From Symbiodinium natans (taxonomy: Eukaryota > Sar > Dinophyceae > Suessiales > Symbiodiniaceae), in contig CAJNDS010002241.1 in NCBI GenBank assembly GCA_905221605.1, positions 2,501 to 66,500 on the forward strand: a DNA stretch of 64,000 nucleotides, given 5' to 3'. Position 1 is the first letter of the stretch. Each line of letters begins with the position of its first letter. Both the position numbers and the translations under genes were made by a program. Positions 41,835-53,239 of this stretch are shown here, one piece after another. The notes beneath the pieces are model-generated. The model worked only from the letters and a program-made list of their open reading frames with translations. It had not been told where the DNA came from and ran no database searches.

Positions 41835-43312
41835 TTGAGAGCCACAGGCTTCAACCCCGCGCCCTCAGCACCAAGACCATCTTCCAGGCTTGTGGGCTCG
41901 GATTGCCAACCCTAAACCCTAAACCCTAAACCCTAAACCCTAAACCCTAAACCAAAGTTCGGGTTTTGGGAGGGTTGTTTCGGGCTTAGTGTTGACTATG
42001 CGGCAACAGGGCCCTTAAAACGAGAGTTTAGGGTCTAGGGTTTGTTTTGTGTTTAGGGTTTAGGGTTTAGGGTTTAGGGTTTAGGGTTTAGGGTTTAGGG
42101 TTTAGGCCCTAAACCCTAAACCCTCAGGGTTCTGCGCAGCCTATCAGCGCGGTGCGCGGAAACCCCCAACATCCCGGCCCACGGGAGCCCCGGACAGCCA
42201 TGCAAACGGAGCACATCAAATTGGGGGTTAGGGTTTGGGGTTTAGGGTCTAGGGTTGAGGCTGAACCCACTTGCCTCAGAAGGTTTTGATTTGACTAGAC
42301 TCAAGAGCAATAAAAGGTGTGTATCAGGGAACCCAAACACTTAAAGAAGGGAATAAGGGCCTACGCTGGGCCCTAGTTGTATGTGTGGACAGTCTTTTGA
42401 CCTTAAGCAGGGGTATCCTCTTGCAGAATAAACCCTCAACCCTAAACCCTAAACCCTAAACCCCAAACCCTAAACCCTAAACCCTAAACCGCCCTGCCAG
42501 TCACCTCGCCGTCACTTGCGCACCGCAGGTGGTCCAGAGCGCTCAGTAGGCGTGCCTGGCGTGCCTGCTGGGATAAAGTTTGCAAAGGGTTCAACACGGG
42601 TTTAGGGTTTAGGGTTTAGGGTTGAGGGTTTAGGGTAGCCGAAGATACTAAAGCCCCAAACCCAGTAAACCCTAAACCCTAAACCCCTTGTAAAGTGGAA
42701 GTGAACCTCAGTTTGTGGCAATAGCCATTGCGTGAGGTACATGACTCAAGGCAGGGCCTGTGGGATGAAACCCTCTAAACCCTCAAGAAACATGTGCAGG
42801 CCTTTCATAGAATGGCCTTTGCACCCAAAACCCTAAAACAAGAGTCCTTAGAGCGATTGAGTCACGACACAAAGCCCAAACTCTGAACCCCGAACTCAAC
42901 AACCCGAAACACTCAATCCCACCAAATAGAAGCCCCAAACCCGAAGTCTACCCCAAAACATCAAACCCCCCAAACTCAAACCAACGTCATGCTCCCCTTG
43001 CCTCAGGGTCCCAAAAGTCCCTGTCGTCTCTGCTGGCATCGTTTGCCAGAGCCTCGAAAACCTAAACCCTAAACCCCAAACCCTAAACCCACCCTAAACC
43101 CTAAGCCATGAAAAATACGAAAAAACAAGAACCAGAAGAAATACGGAAAAAAAAGCTGGACCCGGGCGTAAGGGCCTAAGGCTTCAAGGGTTTAAGGGGT
43201 TAGAAGGAGCTAGGGCTTGAAGGGCTTGAGGTTTATGTCCCACACATAGACACCCCTCCCTCAAGACCCCGAAGCCCGAAGCCCGAATCTCAACTTGAAG
43301 CACCCCTATCAT

Positions 43313-43438
43313 CTTGGCAACCCAGTAACGATCTGATAATAAGGGCACCCTTTTGGGGAGTTGGTTACTTCTCAAGGAAACCCTAAACCCTAAACCCAGA
43401 ACCAAAAAAGGGGTAAAGGGTACCACTGGGCTGCCAAG
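43313..43438. mobile_element. MITE-like element, family B, copy 3
   Basis: Ends CTTGGCAACCCAGTAACGAT and TACCACTGGGCTGCCAAG. The interior matches the family but contains an extra CCCTAAACCCTAAACCC stretch at 43380-43397, so telomere-like units lie inside the element. Confidence 0.65.
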
Positions 43439-43529
43439 TCATTGGCCCGAGGAACGAGTTGGCTCCTCGCCAAGTTGAAGTGTGCAGCCGGAAACCTCGC
43501 AGGTTGGACTTCGGGATTCGGCCTTTATC

Positions 43530-43630
43530 TCGATTTGCTTAAGAACCACGGAAGATTTACATATTCTTCCCGTATAAGGGCCATATAGGGATCATTTTTC
43601 ATGTTATGGCTGTTCTTAACCAGGTAGAAG
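43530..43630. mobile_element. MITE-like element, family D, diverged copy
   Basis: CGATTTGCTTAAGAACCACG on the left and GGCTGTTCTTAACCAGGTAG on the right, with CTTCCCGTATAAGGGCCATA inside. Confidence 0.45.
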
Positions 43631-44435
43631 TACGTTAAACCCAAAACCCAAAACCCTGTAAACCCTAAGGCCCCCGAAAGCCACCGCGAAGCTTGTTTCT
43701 CAGCGCCAGCGCTGCCTCATAGGCGACCAGGGCCTGTGTTGCAAAACTGCTTGCTTTAAGCTGTGTTAGGGTTTCGGGTTTAGGGTTTAGGGTTTAGGGT
43801 TTCGGTTTTACGGGGTTACAGGGGGTTTTAGGGTTTACGGTTTAGAGTTTCGGGTTTGGGTTTAGGGGGTTCAGGGTGTAGTGTTTAGGGTTTCGGATAG
43901 GTTGTCTGGGAACCTGGGAATGAAAAAAAGGTTGCCCGTTTCTGCTTCATTGAGTTTGTGAGGCGACGTAGCCTCAACAAAGAAAAGCATCCCAGCAATC
44001 CTGGTTTAGGGTTTCGGGTCGCTACTAAGCTACGATGCAGGGCAAGTTGGGATTGCAGGCTTTCTGGGTATGAGCCTTGTTGAATCTTGGCTTTGAGGTC
44101 TCTTTGAGAGGTCACAGTAAGCCCGTAACCCAAAACCTCAGCACTCGCTTTAGACGACACTGCGCTATCTACCCGTAAGGCTAAGCCTTGAAAAGCCCAT
44201 AGACTTACCCTCGACGCTACTAAACCCTGCAAGTCTTCCCCTCCATAGTACATGACCCCAAATCCCTGAACCCTAAACTCAAAACTTATAAACTCTTAAG
44301 CCCAAACCCATAAACTCTGAAGCCAAAACCCCGAAACCCTTCAGCGAAAAGCCAACCCTGAAGCCAAAACCCCCATAGACTCTTAACCCCAACACCCATG
44401 TAAACCCTTAATCATGGGTTGTACCCTTGGGTTTG

Positions 44436-44605
44436 GGGACCCTCTTGAAATATTCCCTAGGGGAATATAAGGGCCATGTTAAGAGTACATTAAGGGAACC
44501 TTTTAAAGGGTACATCTTTAGGGGTTGGAAAAATTCCCTAGGGGAATATAAGGGACATATAAGGAGTAGATTAAGGGAACCTTTTAAAGGGTACATCCTC
44601 AGGGG
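44436..44605. repeat. Tandemly duplicated ~95-bp element
   Basis: TTCCCTAGGGGAATATAAGG, a CATATTAAG-like stretch, AGGGAACCTTTTAAAGGGTA then CATC occurs twice (44452 and 44533). Each unit contains the palindromes CCCTAGGGG and ACCTTTTAAAGGGT. Outer ends GGGGACCCTC and CAGGGGTCC are roughly inverted. Confidence 0.65.
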
Positions 44606-45017
44606 TCCAAGAAACAAGTCTCCCTTGACTTCAGCCCCCAGGAAGGCCTCATGATGGAGGCTCCGAGCGCTCAGGGCCGTTCCCAGGTTGTAGTGGAGCC
44701 TCGCTGGGGTCTCCAGGAGGTCCTAAACCCTAAACCCTAAACCCTAAACCCTAAACCCTAAACCCTAAACACTAAAAACCGTCAACCCGAAGTCCCTCAA
44801 CCCTATAGGCCCGCCCACACATCCGTCAGAACAAGGCCCTCAATCCTCAAGCCTAGGAGCCCACCCTAAACCCTAAACCCTAAACCCTAAACCCTAAACC
44901 CTAAACCCTAAACCCTAAACCCTAAACCCTAAACCCTAAACCCTTAGGCTGAGCCTAATTGGGAGCCAAAAGGCTGCAGAGTTTTAGGGTTCCGGGTTCG
45001 GGTTTTAGAGGTTTGGG

Positions 45018-45124
45018 TTGGGATATTCCCCCTCATGCTAACAATCCTTAGTCGGGATTATAATGGGGAGGGGGGGTACTATATTCCCTATTGAGGACTG
45101 TTCGTATAAGGGGGAACATCCCAA
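45018..45124. mobile_element. MITE-like element, family A, copy with G-tract
   Basis: Ends TTGGGATATTCCCCCTCATG and TAAGGGGGAACATCCCAA. The interior palindrome carries GGGGAGGGGGGGTACTATA. Confidence 0.7.
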
Positions 45125-45586
45125 GGTGTGGGTATATGAGAGCTGGGGGTTGGTCCTCATGGTACTTGTACACCTTTTCAAAGGGAACCACGGCTCAAAC
45201 CAAGCAGGTTACCAGCCAGTAAACTGATGGAACTTGAGATTTGCAGCCGACCTCTTCAACTCTGAATCCGTGGAGCCCGAAGTACGAAACTCCAAACCCC
45301 GTTCTTTAAGTGGTTCGGGCTTTAGGGCTTGGGGCTTGCGATGGTTTAGGATGTAGGGTGGTGGGTTTAAGGGCTCAAGACGGCTTGAGGTTTCGGGTAG
45401 AGTGTTGGCTAAACCCTAAACCCTACAGGGGCTTCTGCTCCAAGGCACTCCGGGCGGTCGGGTGCCAGGGATACGGCCTCCCTCAATGCCTGCGCTGCCT
45501 CCTTCGGGGGGTCGGCGGCTCTTCATAGGAGTACTTAGGGGGCTAAGGACTGACTGGGTAAGGCTAACCCTAAACAGTAAACCCTA

Positions 45587-45620
<34 letters not shown>

Positions 45621-45845
45621 AAACCCTAAACCCGACAGTCCTCAACCCCTAAGCCCTACAACCTAAAGCCTAAACCCCTGAACCCCTAAACGCCATAAAG
45701 CTGTCGGGTTGAAGCTTTGAGGTTTAGAAGACGGTGGCATGGAACCGAACGTCACTCAGGCTTGCTTGTTGTCTTCTCGGTGGCTTTCTGGGAGCCTCAT
45801 TAAGTGATGTTCAGAGAAGTCTGTCGCAGAGGGTGAAGGGCGCCC

Positions 45846-46650
45846 CTACCACGAACGGCTGGGCCTCCACCGGCAGATCTTATGCTTCCTCATAAGGCCG
45901 GATGTAGTGGAAAGACTAGGGGGGCACAGGCGATCAAGTCCACGCACTTGGAGCGAAGTGTCGGGCAAGGACACTCCCAGCTCAACTGCCCTGGTCAACC
46001 ACCTGCGCCACTTTCTGATTCCTCGAACAGCTTCCGACACTGTAACACAGGGCTCAGGCTCAACCAAGTATTTCATAATCGCTGTCTTTCCCCCGAACCT
46101 TTCGGTTGATACCGACACATCGTTTCATACACTATGGCAGCGGTCGAAAACAACCTTGAGGCAATCACATCTTCACGCAGCTCAGCTCCTATACTTTTGA
46201 CCTCTGAGGGCTTTCATTCCGCGTCCTAAGCTTTTAGGTTTGCTTTGGGCTGTTGGGGATTCTGGGCTTAGAAGGTGATCTAGCTCTTTGGGTTAAGATT
46301 TCAGCTACCGTTGGGGCCTGTTTCTCAAGTTTCAATCCTTCGGGCGTGATTCGCCAGGCGTATTTTGACCCTTCGAGCTCAACCACACCCGCGCACGGAG
46401 CTTGCGATGCTTCCCTGGCAGCGAGTGCCTCCGGTTCCTGTAGCTGTCACCAGCGCATCAGGGTCAATACGATGTGCTTCTGCAGGACACGAAGCTAGTT
46501 TATGGGGCACATTGCACATTGTCCCTCACTGTACTTGCTCCGGCCTCAGAAAACTCATATGGCGGTTCACGTTCAGATTCATCGCCTTCTCTTGCAGCTG
46601 CACCTCTTTCCCGGGGCCCTCCTGCACCATCTGTTGTGCACGAAATTCCT
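45846..46650 (-). pseudogene. Probable retrotransposon Gag-like remnant
   Basis: On the minus strand, short coding-like pieces appear in order but in shifted frames. GVVELEGSKYAWRITPEGLK followed by LEKQAPTV lies near 46400-46300. LVEPEPCVTVSEAVRGIRKW then RRWLTRAVELGVSLPDTSLQ and VRGLDRLC lies at 46080-45910. The second piece resembles, from memory, the Gag region of copia-type elements of symbiotic dinoflagellates. No protease, integrase or reverse transcriptase motif and no LTR was seen, and telomere-like DNA borders both sides. Confidence 0.4.
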
Positions 46651-47950
46651 GCTGCAAAACCCTAAGCCCTAAGCCCTAAACCCTAAACCCTAAACCCTAA
46701 ACCCTGAACCGAAAGCAGCATCCGGTCTCTCGCGAAGCTTGGGCGGTTCGGCGGCCTCCATCTATAGGTGAGGATCAGACTTGGCCACTTCCGGCGAAGA
46801 CTCTGCTAGACCCATGGTGGGAACCCTAAACCCTAAACCCTAAACCCGAAACCCTAAACCCTAAACCCTAATCCCTAAACAAACCCTAAGACTACCACAA
46901 CTGTATCCCTGCATATACCTTCATATTTCCTGACCCTGGCAACCTCCTTGGAGAATTTGGGCCGTCCGAAACTCGGGGCCCGTTATGGGTAACAGAAGCC
47001 CTTCTGAAGAGGAATCACGAGGTGTGGATCTAAGCGCGTCCTCATAGCGATGCTCGTCCATCAAGGCGACTGCCAGGGAGTTCTTCAAATCCGGCAGTGG
47101 CCACTTCTTGAGCAGGCCCTGCCAGATAGTGCTGAACAAACAGAAAGAACTAAAGCCCCAGACCCTAAACGCGAAGAGCCTAAAGGCCAAAAATCATGCC
47201 CTCAGGCCGAAGAAGGGGCTTTAGGGTTTAGGGCTTAGGGTTTAGGTCGGGGGTGAGGGTGAGGGGAGAGGGAGGAGACTTCCAAGTTGAATTAGATGCC
47301 CAACCTTCGGAAGCAAGCCGCTTCATGCGAAAGTGGGTTTAGGGTTGAGGGTTTAGGGTTAGGGCTTGAAGGGTATCTCAGATTTGGCACAGTGTCGGGT
47401 TCAGGAGACACATGAAACGGACTGTCTAGAGTCCAGGTATCTTCGGCACAACAAGGCTTGCGATCGGCACTTGGTGTTCTTGTCTTCTTGGGTCTCTGTC
47501 ATGGTTTCGGCTTTGAGTTTCGGGGTTCTAAGCCAACTCCTGAAAACCCAAGCCCCAAACCCTAAACCCCAACAGCCGCCACCACCCTGCAGCCCTAAAC
47601 CCTAAACCCTAAACCCTACACCCTACACCCTAAACCCTAAACCCTAAACCACAAACCCAGCCTTTAGCGGGGCATCTGCCAGCTTGGAGCCGTTGGCACC
47701 GAAAGATAGGCCCAGTGGTGGAATCTCCGCGGCCTCGGCCGGTGCGTAGGCTAACCCCTAAAACTTGGGATGTTCCCCCGTCCTTAAGAGGGGTTTAGGG
47801 TTTAGGGTTAAGGGTTTAGGGTTTAGGGTTCCACAACAGGCATGTCCTGCACCTCTTTCACAATGAATGATAACCCTTCTCCAGGGTTTAGGGTTTAGGG
47901 TTTAGGGTTTAGGGTTTAGGGTTTAGGGGGTTATGGGGAGCATCCTGAGC

Positions 47951-48060
47951 CTTGGTAGCCCCGTAACCATCTTATAGTAAGGGTACCCTTCTTTTTGGTT
48001 ATTTTGTGAAGGAAACGCAGAACCCCAAAAAAGGGTAGAGGGTACCACTGGGCTGCCAAG
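47951..48060. mobile_element. MITE-like element, family B, copy 4
   Basis: Ends CTTGGTAGCCCCGTAACCAT and TACCACTGGGCTGCCAAG are inverted partners. The CCCTAAG array starts immediately after it. Confidence 0.7.
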
Positions 48061-48162
48061 CCCTAAGCCCTAAGCCCTAAGCCCTAAGCCCTAAGCCCTA
48101 AGCCCTAAGCCCTAAGCCCTAAGCCCTAAGCCCTAAGCCCTAAGCCCTAAGCCCTAAGCCCT
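48061..48162 (-). repeat. Homogenised CCCTAAG array
   Basis: About 14-15 perfect tandem copies of the variant heptamer CCCTAAG, passing at the right into CCCTAAA. It directly abuts a family B element. Confidence 0.95.
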
Positions 48163-50297
48163 AAACCCTAAACCCTAAACCTAAACCCTAAACGATGATT
48201 TTCAAGGCGTTAGGGTTTAGGGTTCTGGGGAGCATCCTAACCTTTAAGGAAGAATCCGACCAACCCTACACCCTAACCCAAGCTAGGCGCAAAAGGATTC
48301 AGGTACCAAAAGATAAGTAGGACTTAGGGTTCATAGGGTGCATAGGGTTCACAGGGTCTATAAGGGTTTAGTAGGGTTTATAGGGTTTACAGGGCTTACA
48401 TGGTTTATGGTTGCAATAGATACTTAGACCCGCTTGGGACCATCTGGCAGTGCTCGGGCGCCCAAGTAGCAAGTGATACAGTTAGTTTCCAAGGGTCACA
48501 TCTGGGAACTCTAAGGGGGAAAATGCTGCTAACAGGTTAGGCTCCTGTCTTAGACTGAGACTAAGACCACTGCTGGAGCATCCACGTCGTCATCCAGCCA
48601 GTCATCCAGAGCGGCTGCTTGCTCAGTGAAGGCAGCGTTTTGCGGTACATTCCAACCTGGTCAGAGTCGGGGCAGGGGCCGTGGGCAGCTGAAGGTTCTG
48701 GTTTCCGCTGTAAATTAGCCCAGCCTTCCCACCTAAACACCAAGGAAGACACAACCCCATACCCAAAACTCTCTGAGGATCCGCACTGCCCTCGGTCCTA
48801 TCTCAGGGGACCTCGCCTTAGGCCTCGAACCGGAACGGCCATGGAATTTGATTACTTACTTCATTGCAAGTATTCGTAGATTCGTGATAAGCATCATACT
48901 TGCGTTTACTTAGCTCTGGGTATTACAAATTCGTCTTTTTGCAACACAGCTCTGCGGTCAGAAACATGACTTCAGATGGCCATGTGACTGTGGCTATACT
49001 CCCACTGGCATCTGCTTCGAAGCGGCACCACAAACGGGAGCTTCCCCAGACGAAAAAACTCGTAAGCAGAGGTCGCAACCCTGAACCCTAAGCCCGAAAC
49101 CAGTAAACCCCTAAACCCTAATTCTCAAACCCTAAACCCTAAACCCTCAACCTTAAAGGACTTTGAAAACATCATCCTAGTGGCTGACTACCCTGAGCCA
49201 ACAAAAAGGCTAACCTTTCAACAATGGTAGGAACCCTAAACCCTAAACCCTAAACCCGAAACCCTCAACCCTAAACCCTAAACCCTGAACCCTAAAGGGA
49301 AAAAGGTTACCTACTCCACTACTCAGCCATTGAAGGCTTGCCAGGCGCCCACATCGGCCTCGGCGGGCCGTCCTGCTTGCTGCCGTGGCCAGCAAGGCTC
49401 GTCGGGCCTGCTTCTTTAGGTTTGGGGTTTAGGGTTTAGGGTTTAGGGTTAAGGGTTAAGGGTTTAGGGTTTAGGGTTTCGGGTTTAGGGTTTAGGGTTT
49501 CGTGTTTAGGGCATATTCATGCTCCATGGGGTCCAAAACAACACGCACCTCTTGTTCCGCCGAGGTTGGTAGGCATGTCCACTAAACTTGGACCTTAAAT
49601 CTCTAAACCTGAGTCAAAGTTCATCCTTCAAACCCACTCCCAGTGAGGGATGTCTTGCATCAGGTTGGTTCCGGGCCACACGATATCAGTTCTCAATCGT
49701 CAAGCCATGCTATGAAACGAACGGCTCTGCTGGTTGCTCTGCTGTAGCCAAGAGCTTCCAACAACTAAATCCTGAGTCCCTGACAACTGAACTCCAGAGC
49801 CCAAAAGCTCTACACTATTCTACACCCTAAACCCTCAAGCCCTAACCCCCTATAGAACCCTAAACCATACAGGTTCAAGGAGTCCCGGACTTAAGGGCGG
49901 TCCAAGGTGGAACTCATTCACGGAAGCCCATGATTCCGAACATCCATCTACCCGAAAGTGAGTTTGGGGTTAGGGTTGAGGGCTTGATAGTAGAGTTTAG
50001 GGGTTCAGGGTTCTCAAGAAGTCAACAAGCCGAAGCATAAACTTAAAGCCGCGTTCCCAACCTCCACTTGTCTCCATCCCTGCAGACTAAGCAATAAACC
50101 CCAAATAGACTCTGATCCGTTGTAGGGTTTAGAATTTAGGGTGTAAATCGCCCTAATAGCCCTTGCAAGCTATTTTCCCTGGCCCCAACACGGCGTAAAC
50201 GTATGAGCGAGCTAGGAAGCAGCTTCAGCAGGTTGCTTGCGGTTGAGGTTAGACTTTCATGTGCTGAAAGCCTTGTGCAAGGAAGGGACCCCTCGTT

Positions 50298-50386
50298 AAG
50301 GGGCGTACTCCCTAAGTTCGGATCCTGGTAACCCCAATTTAGGGCCATTCTGAGTCTAAGTATAACTAGGCGGGCCCCTCCTTGTA
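50298..50386. mobile_element. MITE-like element, family E, diverged
   Basis: GATCCTGGTAACCCCAATTT, then AAGTATAACTAGGCGGGCCC and CTCCTTGTA correspond to the family E right half. Confidence 0.5.
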
Positions 50387-51005
50387 CACCCTAAACCCTA
50401 AACCCTAAACCCTAAACCCTATAAACCCTTAACCAGAGCAACAAGAACCACAAACGCCTCCGGGTCCCGGCGAACATCGACAGGCCTGGTGCTTGGGGCT
50501 TCCAAAGACAGGTTCCCCTAAACCCTAGACCCTAAACCCTAAACCCTAAATCCTAAACCCTGTTTAGGGGTTATGGCTTGGGGAGGCTTACTTCGTCCAT
50601 CACCAGGAGTTAACAAGTTAACAAGTTGAGCCTGTCAAGCTACGTAATTTTCCTAGCAAGAAGAAAGACGCAGAACACATAACAAAAAACATAGTAGAGA
50701 ATGAGGGAATTTTCTACCTTCTGTCCCCTTACGTTTGGTACCGAACTATCCAGCGGTTTGCCAGAGCGCAGGAGTGTAGACAATTCCGGAGATTTGGGCC
50801 CTAAACCCTAAACCCTAAACCGTAAAATCCTAAGATCCGAAGAAACCAAGATTTGGGCCCTAAACCCTGAGCCCCAAACCGTGCCGCACTCCCAGGGTTG
50901 AAGTGGGGGTGGGTGGGTTGAGGGTTCGGGGGCTACGGTTCGGTTTCTGGCGTTCAGGGCAGGGCTTGGGGTGTGGGGTTTAGGTGTTTAGGGTTTAGGG
51001 GCTTA

Positions 51006-51121
51006 CTTGGTAGCCTAGCAACCAGATTACCATAAGGGTGCCCTTTTTGGGGTTGGTTACTTTAGAAGGAAACCTTGAACCAGAAAAAAAGGGGCAACAA
51101 AATCACAACTGGGCTACCAAG
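51006..51121. mobile_element. MITE-like element, family B, copy 5
   Basis: Ends CTTGGTAGCCTAGCAACCAG and AACTGGGCTACCAAG. The interior ATAAGGGTGCCCTTTTTGGG is typical of the family. Confidence 0.65.
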
Positions 51122-51715
51122 GTTTGCAGGTGTCAAACTGCAGGGTCTAGGGGTTGGGATTGGGTTTCAGAGTCCCCTAGGCTTGTGCGCGCAGGAGCGG
51201 CGGCAAGCGGAAACGGAAAGCCGCAAACCCGAAAGCTTCAATGGGTTTAGGGTTTGGGGTTTACGGCTTAACCCTTACAGGGAAAAGCAGCGTCTGGGAA
51301 CTGGGCAGAGCAGCTACTGAGCTTAGATGCGCTATGCACCCGAACCTGGCTGTGCTGCCGAAACTCTGAACCCTAACGCCCCAAACCAAGGAGCGGTTTA
51401 GGGTTTAGGGCTTCACAGGGTTTAGGGTTTAGGGCTTAGGGTTTAGGGTTTAGGGCTTAACAGGGTTTGGGGCCTAAACACCCCCAACGTCCCGACCCAT
51501 TGGCCTCGTTGGAAGAGTTGCCGTCTGTCTCTCAAGTGGGCTGGTGTGCTGGCAGCACCTGGAATTCGATTATTGGGGACACTATTTTTTTATGAGTTTT
51601 AACCGGCCTGCAAAGGTTAGAATCCGAAATTAGGGGTAGCTTGTTGGGGTCCTTATTATAAAGAATATCCTACAATTTGGGGGGGTCCATATTGGGGGTT
51701 CTCGAAAACCCCCAT

Positions 51716-51880
51716 ACAAGGAGGGGCCCCCTTACTATGCTAACAAAAGGGACTTATAACTTAAGTTAGGATCCTTATAACCCAATTTAGGGTCCCTATT
51801 TGTTTTTGAAAGAAAACTCAGCGAAGCTGTACTGTTTAGGGGACTAACTCCACTTATAACTAGGGGGGGGCCTCCTTATA
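51716..51880. mobile_element. MITE-like element, family E, with internal insert
   Basis: It begins ACAAGGAGGGGCCCCCTTAC and ends GGGGGCCTCCTTATA. The interior TTATAACCCAATTTAGGGTC matches the family but is then interrupted by about 45 bp (near 51798-51845) not seen in other copies. Confidence 0.6.
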
Positions 51881-52122
51881 TGTTGTGTAACAGACATTCA
51901 TTCTGAAACTTTTGGGTTCAGGCCAGCAGCGCGGGCCGCGATAGAAGCAGCGTCAGTGAGCCGCTGAGCATCAGAGCCATGGGTACAGATTCGCGGTTTT
52001 TGGGTTGAGGATCTAAGGTTTAGGGTTTAGGGTTTAGGGTTTAGGGTTTAGGGTTTAGGGATCTAGCATTTTAGTTCTTAGGTTGAGGGTTAAGTGTTGC
52101 AGGGCTGGGTGCGCGGAAAAAA

Positions 52123-52227
52123 AATAGGGGTCGGAATAATTTCTGATAATATGCCCTTGGGGTCCCTTTATAAATATACTAGAAGAACCCCCAAAACCCC
52201 ATTCCAATTATTCAGGCCCCTATATTA
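52123..52227. mobile_element. MITE-like element, family C, copy 2
   Basis: TAGGGGTCGGAATAATTTCT and CCAATTATTCAGGCCCCTAT are inverted ends. It is homologous to 11098-11193. Confidence 0.55.
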
Positions 52228-53239
52228 GGTTGAGGGTTGCGGGCTTCGGGGCTCTTTGAGGCATTTGCTGAGAAGAACATTGGGGGCCTGAAAAGGATCG
52301 CGACGTACCTTCGTGACCTTTGTCGGGGTGCCTGGCTAGACCCTAAACGCCCGACAGCTGATAACTTCGAGCCGGGCTTGTAAAGCTTCAGGCCTTGGGA
52401 ATTCGATGTCCGAGCCGGCAAATGCCCCACGCAGAGGCACTCACCCCAAAGTGGTTTAAGGTTTAGGTTTAGGGTTTAGGGTTTAGGGGTTAGGGTTTAG
52501 GGGTCAGGGTTTACATCACTCACAAGCGGGCTGTAGGAAGTCCATGGAGACATGTCCAAGGGCTTGAAGGGCGTTGAGGATGTTTTGGGGTCCATACTAT
52601 AGTAACTATAGGTATAGCTTTGAGGTTTAGGGTTTAGGAATTAGGGGTTTTGGGAAAATTGCCACAAACCATTTGTAGCCTTACTAGCAAAAGGGCTAAT
52701 GTAGAAACGTGCTCCAACTAGATACCTGTAGCCCGCAGCCACACCACCTCCGAGCCACAGAACAATAAAACCCTGACATGGTGATGGATCAACATACCTG
52801 CTCCCCAAAATGAGCTTATGTGTTCCTTATAGAACCCTCTTTTTTCCCTGAAAAAAAACCGACGAAGAACCCTCAACGACTTCCTGGAAGGACCTTTAGA
52901 TCAACTCCCCACCCTTGGGCGTAGACGGTTTAGGAGTTGAGGGAAGGCTCTGAGCCCAACATCGTGAACTGCTTAGCTACCCCCAAGGTCTATAAGTTCG
53001 AGCCCCCAAACCCTAAACCCTATACACAAAATCCTAAACCCTAAACCCTAAATCCTAAACCCTAAACCCTAAACCCCGATCCCACCCCAAATCCCCGGAT
53101 GTGAGTGGGAACGCTGGGGCGATGACTACAGCTGGGCCCCAAATATTCCAGCCTGTGGTAGAGTGCCCGGGGTGCCCTGAAAAACGGAAAGCCCAAACCC
53201 TTAAACCCCAGGGCTTTTAGGTTTTAGGGTTGTAGGGTT

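Larger units (their letters stand above)
38640..41960. repeat. Duplicated block, partner of about 59160-63640
   Basis: Shared stretches in order include GTTGGTCCTCAAGCCAGGCT (39808 and 60579), GCGGGGCCAAGGCCAGCAGT (40217 and 62016), the family A element (40713 and 62481), GATTTCCGGCGCCTCTTGCC, AGGGTACGGGACCATATTAA (41055 and 62838) and TGACTTCAAAGTCTCTGTCT (41578 and 63349). Telomere-like arrays differ in length between the copies. A CCCTGAA block (nine units) passes abruptly into CCCTAAA at about 39041-39160. No gene is seen. Confidence 0.75.
41960..45840. repeat. Telomere-like mosaic
   Basis: Mixed-orientation heptamers with unique spacers. Clean arrays lie at 41906-41953, 42054-42100, 44722-44768 and 44868-44942. 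A head-to-head switch (TTTAGGGTTTAGGCCCTAAA) lies at about 42107. No gene is seen; unique spacers show no convincing exon. Confidence 0.75.
46650..53200. repeat. Telomere-like mosaic with unique spacers
   Basis: Heptamer blocks in both orientations surround unique pieces at 46920-47210, 48420-49080, 49560-49830 and 50150-50330. A homogenised CCCTAAG block lies at 48061-48162. A possible exon on the minus strand near 48655-48551 reads GWNVPQNAAFTEQAAALDDW then LDDDVDAPAVVLVSV-stop; it is acidic and isolated. No full gene is supported. Confidence 0.7.
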
